Shown here piece by piece: positions 43,040 to 51,500 of a stretch of DNA of 54,269 nt. Within the stretch, counting starts at the first letter, position 1. Every line of letters begins with the position of its first letter. The notes beneath the pieces are model-generated. The model saw only the letters and a program-made list of their open reading frames with translations, ran no database searches and had not been told where the DNA came from. The stretch is from Verrucomicrobiota bacterium. Its GTDB lineage: Bacteria > Verrucomicrobiota > Verrucomicrobiia > Opitutales > Opitutaceae. A program made the translations under genes and the position numbers. The stretch is from positions 1 through 54,269 of the forward strand of contig JAUWBD010000006.1 in assembly GCA_030605125.1 (NCBI GenBank), given 5' to 3'.

Positions 43040-44899
43040 TCAGCGGGGCCGCGGCGACGAAGCGCGGGCGGGCGCGTCTCCCTCGCGGGCGACCGCGGCG
43101 TCGCGGACGCCGTCGGCGGCGTGGTTGCCGACCGCTTCGCTCACGCGGAGCGCGCGGTCATAGAGACGCAGCCCACGGAGCAGGGGCGACACTTGCGCGA
43201 TCGCAGCTCCGTTGGCGTGGAGCAGCGTGGGGCTGAAGCGAGCCCAGCCAAACTGGCGCTCCTCGCCGCCGTCCTGCAGGTGCCCGTTCGCCACGACCAG
43301 GATCACCCGCGGGCCCCCGTCCACAATAATGGTCGCGCGCGCGTCGCCCGCCGGGAATGGATCGCTCAGCCAGCATACGCGCTGCCGCGAATCGCCCATG
43401 GAAAACTCCAGCCGGCGCCCGGCGCGGGTGCGCATCAGCAGGCCGGAGCCGTTGGCGTCGAAAGCATCCAACAGCGAAGTCTCCCCGCCGAAGGCCTCGT
43501 CGGCCACGCTGAAATCAAGGGAGAAGCCGGCGCGCGTGTCGCCGCAAGGATCGCCACCCTCGAGACGCCGCAGGCGGAAGGGTGAAAAAGCGGGCATGGC
43601 CAACTCGCCCGCCGGCCGCGCCGCATGCAGGACGAGCCCGCGCTCGGCGTGGACGGCCAGGCGATGCTGGTTCAGCAGCAACGCGATCAGATCGGCGGGG
43701 ATCTCGTGCACGCGCGCGACCGTCTTTTGCGTCTCCGTCACCCACAGGCGTCCGTCCTCCTCGATGAGGTCGGGATAGCTCAGGCGCGCGAAGGGTTCGT
43801 CGTCGTAGAGCAGGATCTCCGGCTCGGACCAGACGAGGAGCTTGCCCTGCGGCGAATCGATCTCGCGCCCCGCGCACAGCCAGGCCGGGTTGCGATCCTG
43901 ATAGGCCTCGCCGGCCAGCCAACGCGGTGCACGCGTCGGCACCGGCCCCCCGTGGTTGTGAAACCAATACAGGTAGCGCCCGCCGGAAATCCTCCAGACG
44001 AAGTTCGCCGCGCGCGGTTGTTTGAACGGACGCCCTCCCGGCGAGAAGCGCTTGAGGTCGGGCGGCGTCCAGGTGCGGCCTCCGTCGCGGCTGTAGCCGC
44101 ATGCGGGATAGCCGCCGACGGTGCGATAGACGGTGTAGAGCGAACCGTCGTTCAACTCGACCAGCGAGTGTTCCTCCGCGACCCGGCCCATCCCCGGCGG
44201 CGGCCGCAGTCCCGCTTCGCCGTCGGGAAGCGTTTCCCAGACGATCTTCTCGGGGTCCGGCTCGGTGAGGAGATTTGCGCTGCGGAGAAACACGCCCTCG
44301 GACTGCGCGAAGAAACCGACACCCATCGCGCCCACCTTGGAATGCGGCAGGATCACGTTCCCGTCGGACAGGACAAGCGGCCGGCCGACGTTCCAGAAAA
44401 AGCGCAGGCTCTCGCCTCCATAGGGATTGCCCCGGTCGATTTCAAAAATGCGCACCGTAACATCGTAGCGGCGCGGCGACCAAGAGCGTCCATGGTCGTC
44501 GCTGAACTTGAAAACGTAATGCCCGAGCGAATCCACCCGCGAAAAAACCCCGCCGTCCTCCCGCAATACCTCGCGCACCCGGTCGGTGTTGTGATTGTAG
44601 AAGGCGTATATCCGGCCCGCGGGTGTCTTGAGCGCGACCGCATAGGAGGCCTCCGGCCCGTCCGCGGGCTCCAGCAGCACCGGCGCCTCCCACGTGCGAC
44701 CATGGTCGGTGCTGCGCAACGACACCACCACCTGGCCGGGCTCCCCCTCATGGCCGACGCCGGTGGTGACCAGGCATACCCAGGAGCCGTCATCGGCGCG
44801 GACGACGTAGGGCTGGTCGCTGTAGTTGCGCGTGGGAATCACCAGTCCCTCGCCGGCACAACGGGGATCGACGAGCATCGGAGGAAAAGGGGCGGACAT
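43040..44899 (-). CDS. Sialidase-fold (BNR/Asp-box) protein with C-terminal LamG-like domain
   Basis: A 619-aa protein without a signal peptide. Residues 1-430 form a six-bladed sialidase-type propeller with three clear Asp-box motifs: RSTDHGRTWEAP, FSDDHGRSWSPRR and YSRDGGRTWTPPD. An Arg-rich opening PTRNYSDQPYVV and IEEDGRLWVTETQKT fit the fold. Residues about 445-600 look like a concanavalin-like domain (FSLDFSVADEAFGG, LRGLRLYDRALRVSEA). The family includes exo-sialidases, but many such proteins act on other sugars, and the lack of export argues against a host sialidase. It starts 23 bases after the isomerase gene, so they share a transcript under the GntR-type operators. Confidence 0.8.
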   Translation of the reverse strand: MSAPFPPMLVDPRCAGEGLVIPTRNYSDQPYVVRADDGSWVCLVTTGVGHEGEPGQVVVSLRSTDHGRTWEAPVLLEPADGPEASYAVALKTPAGRIYAFYNHNTDRVREVLREDGGVFSRVDSLGHYVFKFSDDHGRSWSPRRYDVTVRIFEIDRGNPYGGESLRFFWNVGRPLVLSDGNVILPHSKVGAMGVGFFAQSEGVFLRSANLLTEPDPEKIVWETLPDGEAGLRPPPGMGRVAEEHSLVELNDGSLYTVYRTVGGYPACGYSRDGGRTWTPPDLKRFSPGGRPFKQPRAANFVWRISGGRYLYWFHNHGGPVPTRAPRWLAGEAYQDRNPAWLCAGREIDSPQGKLLVWSEPEILLYDDEPFARLSYPDLIEEDGRLWVTETQKTVARVHEIPADLIALLLNQHRLAVHAERGLVLHAARPAGELAMPAFSPFRLRRLEGGDPCGDTRAGFSLDFSVADEAFGGETSLLDAFDANGSGLLMRTRAGRRLEFSMGDSRQRVCWLSDPFPAGDARATIIVDGGPRVILVVANGHLQDGGEERQFGWARFSPTLLHANGAAIAQVSPLLRGLRLYDRALRVSEAVGNHAADGVRDAAVAREGDAPARASSPRPR

Positions 44900-44922
44900 G
44901 GGAAACTGAGAGCAGGGGAAAA

Positions 44923-45708
44923 TCAGTTCGTGCGATCGGCGAGCGCATGGTCCGGCACCGCCGCAACGGCCGCCGGATATTCGTGGCAGAGGTAGTAGGC
45001 GGCGGGCTCGTCTTCAATGAGCTTCGGGAACCGGTTCGCCCACGCGTCGATGAAGTTGTTGTCGCGCCAATCGTCGCACACCGAGGAAACCTCGCCGCTC
45101 ACGGTGTAGCCCACCCCGTCGATCCGCAGCCCCGTGCCCTCCTCCGCCCAGAACTGATGGAAGGTGGAAGGCGGGATGCTCACGCTTTGCCCCGGACGCA
45201 GGCGCAGGCGATCCCCCGCCTCCACCGTCTTGGAGAAACCATCGATCGAAACCTGGATGCGGCCCGGCCCCGGCATGCCGTCCTCGCCGATGCGGTGGAG
45301 ACACACGATCACGTTCCCTCCGCCACGGTTGATGATATCCTCGCGCTTTTTCAGGTGGTAGTGGATCGGCGAGCGCTGGCCCTCCGGCTCGATGAGGAGC
45401 TTCTCCGCGTAAGGCTTCGGGTAACGGCGATCCACGCCGCTGCCGTTGCGCAACGTGAACAAGGTCCGCCCAAGACGCTCGAACTGCGCGCCGCCGAAAT
45501 CGGTGACATCCCAACCGAGCATGCAATCGCGCGCTTCGGCCGCCTCCTCGCCCACCAAGTGCCAACGCGCCGCAGGCCAATAGCCAAACTCGGGCAAGTG
45601 GACTCCCAAACGATCCAGAACGGTCAGCGCCGTCTTAATCGCGGCGTTGGCCTGTGATCGACTAAGCGGATTCGATCCAATTTTCGTCACGAATAAATTC
45701 GGATTCAT
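44923..45708 (-). CDS. D-lyxose/D-mannose isomerase, cupin type
   Basis: A 261-aa cupin isomerase. The signature SPIHYHLKKREDIINRGGG supplies metal ligands His116 and His118 and Glu123, with a fourth His184 in PPSTFHQFWAEEG. This is the pattern of bacterial D-lyxose ketol-isomerases, which also interconvert D-mannose and D-fructose. Start chosen at 45708 (MNPNLFVTKI); longer readings would run through the operators. It is divergent from the GntR gene across a gap holding three operator copies and is co-transcribed with the sialidase-fold gene. In this locus it is a good candidate for the first step of mannose use after the mannosidases. Confidence 0.88.
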   Translation of the reverse strand: MNPNLFVTKIGSNPLSRSQANAAIKTALTVLDRLGVHLPEFGYWPAARWHLVGEEAAEARDCMLGWDVTDFGGAQFERLGRTLFTLRNGSGVDRRYPKPYAEKLLIEPEGQRSPIHYHLKKREDIINRGGGNVIVCLHRIGEDGMPGPGRIQVSIDGFSKTVEAGDRLRLRPGQSVSIPPSTFHQFWAEEGTGLRIDGVGYTVSGEVSSVCDDWRDNNFIDAWANRFPKLIEDEPAAYYLCHEYPAAVAAVPDHALADRTN

Positions 45709-45713
45709 CTGTT

Positions 45714-45725
45714 TTGATCGATCAT
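45714..45725. promoter_or_regulatory. GntR-type operator 1 of the isomerase/GntR gap
   Basis: TTGATCGATCAT matches 11 of 12 consensus positions and begins six bases upstream of the isomerase start codon, where binding would block translation initiation or early transcription. Confidence 0.7.
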
Positions 45726-45777
45726 GGATTACACTTAAATTCAACCATAAATATCGTTTTCTATTTTTTGACTTGTT

Positions 45778-45789
45778 TTGATCGAACAC
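45778..45789. promoter_or_regulatory. GntR-type operator 2 of the isomerase/GntR gap
   Basis: TTGATCGAACAC matches 11 of 12 positions of TTGWTCGAWCAA. It follows a possible -35 element TTGACT at 45768-45773 for the GntR gene. Confidence 0.65.
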
Positions 45790-45796
45790 TTCACTC

Positions 45797-45808
45797 ATGT
45801 TCGATCAA
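45797..45808. promoter_or_regulatory. GntR-type operator 3 of the isomerase/GntR gap
   Basis: ATGTTCGATCAA matches 11 of 12 positions. It ends eight bases before the GntR start codon and is 19 bases from operator 2, close to two helical turns, which favours cooperative binding. Confidence 0.65.
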
Positions 45809-45815
45809 GAAGTCG

Positions 45816-46526
45816 ATGCTCCAGCCCTCACCCCAGCTCGAAACGACCGCCGCCCGCGTGCAGCGCCAGCTGCATCAAGACATCGTAAGCGGCCGCATCC
45901 CTCCCGGCACCCGGCTCGTCCGGCGCGCCCTCGCCGGCACTTTCGGAGTCAGTCTGTCCACCATCGCCGAGGCGCTCAGCCGTCTCGATTCGGAAGGGCT
46001 GGTGGACCACGAGCCCCTGCTGGGCTCGCGGGTGCGCCCCTTCTCCGTCGAGACTTTGCGCGAGGAACAGGTTCTTCGCGAAGCCCTGGAGTGCCAGGCC
46101 GCCCGGCTCTGCGCCGACTCGGCCACGCGCCTGGAAATCGAGGGGCTGCGCGAGATGGCCGACCAGCTCGATCCGCACATCTCCCTCGCCCAGGCGGAAG
46201 ACCACGAGGGCATGGAGCTCCACCTTCGCTTTCATCTCCGGCTCGCGGAGCTCGGGCGCGTGCCGGCGCTCACCAAGGAGATCTACCGCCTTTGGCACCG
46301 GCGCCTGATGTTTCTCAACTGGCTCTCCGCCGCCGCCCTGCCCGTGCCGCCCCGATGGCACCTGCGGCTCGTTGACGCGATCGCCACCCGCGATCCGCAG
46401 GCCGCCTCCGCCGCCATGCGCGAGCACGTCCGCTACGGAAGCGAGCATCAACGCGAAGCCATGCGCGCCCGCTTCTCCCCGCCTCCCCCCGACTACTCCC
46501 CCACCCTCATCCCAGCATCATCATGA
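45816..46526 (+). CDS. GntR-family regulator, FadR-type (FCD), probable local regulon controller
   Basis: A 236-aa regulator starting MLQPSPQLETTAARVQRQLH; longer readings from 45714 cross the operators and are rejected. Residues about 10-75 are the winged helix (IVSGRIPPGTRLVRRALAG, FGVSLSTIAEALSRLDSEG). Residues about 85-220 are the FCD ligand domain with LHLRFHLRLAEL and PRWHLRLVDAIATRDPQAA. Three copies of TTGWTCGAWCAA lie between it and the divergent isomerase gene, so it is the best candidate to bind that motif here and at 28.4-28.6 and 43.0 kb. The stop overlaps the start of the PEP-CTERM gene by ATGA. FCD proteins usually sense sugar acids or similar small molecules; the effector is not known. 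Confidence 0.88.
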   Translation: MLQPSPQLETTAARVQRQLHQDIVSGRIPPGTRLVRRALAGTFGVSLSTIAEALSRLDSEGLVDHEPLLGSRVRPFSVETLREEQVLREALECQAARLCADSATRLEIEGLREMADQLDPHISLAQAEDHEGMELHLRFHLRLAELGRVPALTKEIYRLWHRRLMFLNWLSAAALPVPPRWHLRLVDAIATRDPQAASAAMREHVRYGSEHQREAMRARFSPPPPDYSPTLIPASS

Positions 46527-48397
46527 AAAACACCAAAAAACCCCGCCTCACCCTCGCGATTGCCGCTCTTTCCGGCCTGTCGCTCGCCCCCGCGCTTCGC
46601 GCCGCCACCCCCGACGCGATCTACAACTGGACCCAGACCGGCTCCGGAATCTTCGATTTCCTCGACGCCGCAAACTGGTCCGCCGATCCCTCCTCCGTCA
46701 CCACGAACGTCTTCATCAACATCGGCAACCGCACCACCGCCAACACCGTGAGCCACGGCTCCGGCACCACGTCCTTCACCGGCAACCTTCTGCTCGGCCT
46801 CACCAGCGGGCCCAACGTGCAGACGCTCGCGATCAGCGGCGGCGAACTCTCCGTCGCCTCCGTCGGCGCCGGATTCACCCCCACCACCTCCTTCACCGGC
46901 TACAACCTCAACGCCTCCAGCAGCACCGGCGGCAACGCCACCGTCCACAGCTCGGGAGTCGCGCTTCGCGTTCAGACCGGCGGCACCTTCTCCACCAACG
47001 GCTACGTCGCCAACGGCTCCGCCCAGACCTTCGTCGAGGGCGGCATCATGAACGTCAAAACCGCCGCGGGCTCCGAGCAGGTCCGCATGTCCGACAACTC
47101 GTCCATGACCGTCTCCGCCGGCACGCTCAACATCGGCCAGGCCTCCGGCGGCATCAACCCGCAGTTCATCGTCGGCGGCAGCAACGCCACCGACAATGCC
47201 TCGCTCACCGTCTCCGGCGGCGTGGTCAACCTCAACCCCGACGCCTCCAGCGTCAAAGGCAACCTCTCCATCGGCGCCCGCGGCGCCGGCACCGTCACCG
47301 TGTCCGGCGGCACCCTCAACGCCCGCAGCGCCATCGCCCTCAGCGGCGAACTCAACTTCAACAATTCGGCCAACGCCAACAACAGCACGCCCACCACCGG
47401 CACGATCACCCTGAGCTCCGGCGCGATCAACAACCACGGCGTCGTCAACCTCGGCAACAACAACTACGCCCGCAACTCCGTCGCCACCGTCACCATCTCC
47501 GGCGGCGCCTGGACCCACGCCTCCACCGCCACCGGCACGCGCGACTTCAACATCGGCGTTTACAGCCCCGCCACCGTCGCCCTCTCCGGCGGCTCCTTGA
47601 CCGTCAGCGCCGCCGACCTCGTGATCGGCAAGGCCCTCGCCGTCGCCGTCACCGACAACACCGGCGGCACCAACGCGGCCGGCAACAGCGACCACGCCAG
47701 CGCCGACTTCACCCTCTCCGGCAACGGCGTCCTCTCCGTCGGCGGCACGATCCGCGGCTTCAACACGAGCGCCGTCGCCCTTCGCAACTTCAACTTCAAC
47801 GGCGGCACCCTCATCGCCAACCAGATCAACATGACCAACATCGGCCGCGCCACCGGCGGCGTCTCCGGAGCCGCGACCGAGATGGTCGGCAGCCTCGTCA
47901 ACAACGGCGGCGTCCTCTCCCTCGGCGGCAGCCAGGCCGGACGCACCGTGCTCACCGGCAACTACAACGTCGTCTCCGAGGACGCCCGCCTCGCCGTCAA
48001 CCTCTTCGGCACCGCCGCCGCGACGCAGTTCCAGGACGGCATGTCCGGCAAATACAGCCAGCTCGTGGTCAACGGCACCGTCGCCCTCGACGGCCACCTC
48101 GACATCGCCCTCGGCGACTTCACCCCGACCATCGGCGACTTGTTCTTCGTGATCGCCAACGACGGCTCCGACTCGATCAGCGGCACCTTCGTCGGCCTCT
48201 CCCAAGGCTCCGTCTTCAGCGCGGCCGGCTACCACTGGACCATCGGCTACTCCGGCGATTCCGCCACGAACTCGTTCACCGGCGGCAACGACCTCGTCCT
48301 GCTCGCCACCGCGATCCCCGAGCCCGCCCACGCCGCCGCCGCGTTTGGCGCGCTCGCTCTCGCCGTCGGCGCGGCCCGCCGCCGCCGCCGCGCCTGA
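46523..48397 (+). CDS. PEP-CTERM protein with autotransporter-type beta-strand repeats
   Basis: A 624-aa exported protein with signal peptide MKNTKKPRLTLAIAALSGLSLAPALRA in two parts, a Ser/Thr/Asn/Gly-rich body of short beta strands (IYNWTQTGSGIFDFLDAANW, then repeated segments such as GTVTVSGGTLNARSAI and VTISGGAWTHASTA) and the anchor AIPEPAHAAAAFGALALAVGAARRRRRA split as PEP motif, hydrophobic helix and Arg tail. The body resembles PEP-CTERM beta-strand-repeat proteins that form an extended solenoid. It is translationally coupled to the GntR gene, an unusual link between a regulator and a surface protein. A strong hairpin follows it. Confidence 0.88.
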   Translation: MKNTKKPRLTLAIAALSGLSLAPALRAATPDAIYNWTQTGSGIFDFLDAANWSADPSSVTTNVFINIGNRTTANTVSHGSGTTSFTGNLLLGLTSGPNVQTLAISGGELSVASVGAGFTPTTSFTGYNLNASSSTGGNATVHSSGVALRVQTGGTFSTNGYVANGSAQTFVEGGIMNVKTAAGSEQVRMSDNSSMTVSAGTLNIGQASGGINPQFIVGGSNATDNASLTVSGGVVNLNPDASSVKGNLSIGARGAGTVTVSGGTLNARSAIALSGELNFNNSANANNSTPTTGTITLSSGAINNHGVVNLGNNNYARNSVATVTISGGAWTHASTATGTRDFNIGVYSPATVALSGGSLTVSAADLVIGKALAVAVTDNTGGTNAAGNSDHASADFTLSGNGVLSVGGTIRGFNTSAVALRNFNFNGGTLIANQINMTNIGRATGGVSGAATEMVGSLVNNGGVLSLGGSQAGRTVLTGNYNVVSEDARLAVNLFGTAAATQFQDGMSGKYSQLVVNGTVALDGHLDIALGDFTPTIGDLFFVIANDGSDSISGTFVGLSQGSVFSAAGYHWTIGYSGDSATNSFTGGNDLVLLATAIPEPAHAAAAFGALALAVGAARRRRRA

Positions 48398-48424
48398 TCG
48401 CCCTCCATCCGCCCCGGACGGCAC

Positions 48425-48458
48425 GCAGGCGCGGGAACGGCACCGTTCCCGCGCCTGC
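48425..48458 (+). terminator. Perfect 16-bp hairpin after the third PEP-CTERM gene
   Basis: GCAGGCGCGGGAACGG and its exact complement are separated by only CA and followed by TTCGTCTT. It lies 28 bases after the stop codon and should end most transcripts, separating the GntR/PEP-CTERM pair from the protease gene. Confidence 0.7.
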
Positions 48459-48534
48459 TTCGTCTTCACCTCCTCCCGGCCTCCGCGCGGGCGCTCCCGC
48501 GCGCACGATTCCCTCCGCCTCCCGGCCCCCGCCC

Positions 48535-51500
48535 ATGCCCCGCCGCCCAAGCCCCCCACCCCTCCGCCACGCCCGTTCCCTGGCCTTGGCGCTTCTGCCC
48601 CTGCTCGCCACCGAGGCGCGGGCGCTCTTCATCGCCGACTACGCGCCCGAGACAAACGACCGCTTCGCGTCCGGCTTCCTCACCCAACCCGTGGCCAACA
48701 CCTCCGCGTCCTTCGTCGGCGCGGGCTACGACCTCTCCGGCGTCGGCTGGTATGCCGGCACGGGCATCGCCGGCGCCGGTCGCATCCGCAGCGTCACCCT
48801 GCTCACCCCGCTGCACATCATCCAGGCCCGCCACTACCCCGCCGACGCCGGCACCACCTTTCAGTTCCTTGGCTCCGACGGCCAACTCCGGACCAACACC
48901 ATCACCGGCCATTCCGCCCCCATCGCCGACATCTCCCTCGGCACCTTCTCCGACACCTTCGCCAAAGCCGACAACGTCGCCGTTTACCGCGTGCTCGATG
49001 TCCGTGCCGGCCCCCTTTCCCGCGACCTGGGCGGACTGCCGCTCCTCGTTTACGGCAGCCAGGCCAACGGCATCGGCCCTCGCGTCGCCCTCGCGACCGG
49101 CATCCCCCCCCAATACATCTCCCTGGCCAGCATCCAAAATTGGAGCGGCGCCAACGGAGTCTCGACCTACTGGGAAGCCGGCGACTCCGGCGGCCCCGCC
49201 TTCGTGCGCTACACCGCGCCCGACGGCGCCAGCACCCTCACGTTCGCGGGCGGAGCCTATGTGCCCTCCGGCTTCAGCACCCTCCTTCCTCAAGACCGCT
49301 TCTCCTGGTCGCCCCCGCCCATCCTCAACGCACTCACCAAACCCGACGGCTACGCGCTCACCTGGACGATCTACGACAACCCCGCCGACACCGTTCGCAC
49401 CGCCCCGCAGTGGACCGGCGCCGCCTCCGCGCTCCTCTCGGACACGGACAACTGGAGCCAGAGCGGCGCGCCCGCCGACCTCTCCGTCCTCTTCGACGCC
49501 TCCGCCGCCAACGGCGTCACCGCGCTCAACCTCGACGGGAACCTCGTCCTCCGCGGCGCCCTCTTCAAATCCTCCGCCTCGCCCGCCGGCTTCACCCTTT
49601 CCGGCACCGGCACGCTCACCCTCGGCTACATCGGCCTCCGCAACGAGTCCTCCGCCACCCAGACCTTCCACGTCCCCGTCGTCCTCGGCGATTCGCAAAA
49701 CTGGGAAGCTGCCCGCGGCGACCTCGTCTTCAACGCCCCCATCGACACAAGCTCCGCCGCCCACCTCCTCGTCGTCGGCGGCGACCACGACACGACCCTG
49801 AACGCGCCCCTCTTCGGAGCCGGCGCGCTCGCCAAGGCCGACTCCGGCACGCTCACCCTCAACGCCGTCAACACCTACTCCGGCAAGACCTGGATTCACG
49901 GCGGCGTGCTCCGCCTCGGCGTCGGCGGCGCCCTGCCCGCCTCCGCCGAGATCCTCTTCGACACCACCAATCCCGCCGCCCTCGACCTCGACGGCCACGC
50001 CCAGACCCTCTCCGGCCTGCGCTCCACCCGAGGCGGTTCCGGCGAGGTCCGGCTCGGCGGCGCCACGCTCACCCTCGCCCTCGCCGACACCAACACCTTC
50101 GCCGGCGCCATCACCGGCTCCGGCACCCTCGCGCTCACCGGCGCCCTCCGCCTCGGCTCCTCCGCCGCCCTCTCAGCCTCCACCAACGTCGCGCTCGCCG
50201 GCGGCGTCCTCGAACTCGGCGTCGCCGACTACTCCGCCACGCTCGGCTCCGGCGCGGGCCAGCTGCGCTTCAACGGCGGCGGCGGCTTCAGCGCCCACGG
50301 CGCCCCACGCTCCGTCACCCTGAACGGAGGCGCCCCCTTGGTCTGGGCCCAGGCGAATTTCGTGAAGAGCGGATCGAGCCTTCAGTTCTCCTCGCCCGGT
50401 TCCGACGCCACCGTGACGCTCACCAACGATCTCGTCCTCGGCACGAGCGGCACCAACACCCGAAACGTTTTCACCGAAAACGGCTCCGCCGCCGTGGACG
50501 CGCGCCTCTCCGGAAACATCTCCGACGGCGCCGGCACCTTCACCCTCGCCAAATTTGGCCCCGGCACCCTCGAACTCACCGGCGCCAACACCTACAAGGG
50601 CGCCACCTTCATCGGCGGCGGCGCCCTCCGCCTCGGCTCTTCCTCCGCCCTGCCCGCAACCTCCAACATCGTGCTCGCCGGCGGCGTCCTTGAACTCGGC
50701 GTCGCCGACTACTCCGGCACCCTCGGCTCCGGCGCCGGGCAACTCCGCTTTGCCGGCGAGGGCGGCTTCAGCGCCGCCGGCGCGAACCGCGGCGTCAACC
50801 TCGGCGGCGCAGCCACCCCGCGGACGCTCGCCTGGGGCGAGGCCGACTTCGTCTCCGCCATCCACAGCCTCGTGCTCTCCTCCCCCGGCTCCGACTCCAC
50901 CGTCGATTTCCGCAACCCCCTCGTCCTCGGCTCCGCCGGCTCCGGCACGCGCACCATCCGCGTGGACAACGGCACGGCCTCCATCGACGCCCGCCTCAGC
51001 GGCGACCTCACCCAGACCGGCGGCGTGTTCGGCATGACCAAAAGCGGCGCCGGCACTCTCGAGCTGACCGGAACCAACACCTACGCCGGAGCCACCACCG
51101 TCGGCGGCGGCGCCCTGCGGCTCTCCTCCGCCGGCGCCCTGCCCTCCGCCGGCAACGTCGTCCTCGCCGGAGGCATGCTCGAACTCGCGCACGGCGACTA
51201 CACCGCCTCCCTCGGCTCCGGCGCCGGACAACTCCGCTTCACCGCCACCGGCGGCTTCGCCGCGGTCGGCGCAGATCGAAACGTCAACCTCGGCGGCTTG
51301 GCCGATCCCGCCGCCGTGACCTGGGGCGCCGGCGACTTCGTCCCCTCCGGCTCCTCGCTTTTGCTCTCCTCCCCGGGCGCCGACGCCACCCTCACCCTCC
51401 GCAACCCCATCCTCCTCGGCACCACCGGCGGCGCCTCGCGCACCCTCCACGTTGAGGATGGCTCCGCCGCCATCGACGCGCGCCTCCCCGGCTCGCTTTC

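Noticed and set aside
43040-44899. Naming the sialidase-fold gene as a true sialidase
   Set aside because: Asp-boxes show the fold only; there is no signal peptide and no sialic-acid uptake or lyase gene nearby, so the substrate is left open.
45714-45815. A longer N-terminus for the second GntR protein
   Set aside because: The extra residues do not resemble the family and would be encoded by the operator region.
46372-48534. A 5' extension of the protease gene over the PEP-CTERM gene
   Set aside because: The extension translates to His/Arg/Pro-rich out-of-frame sequence across a real gene; the signal sequence begins at 48535.
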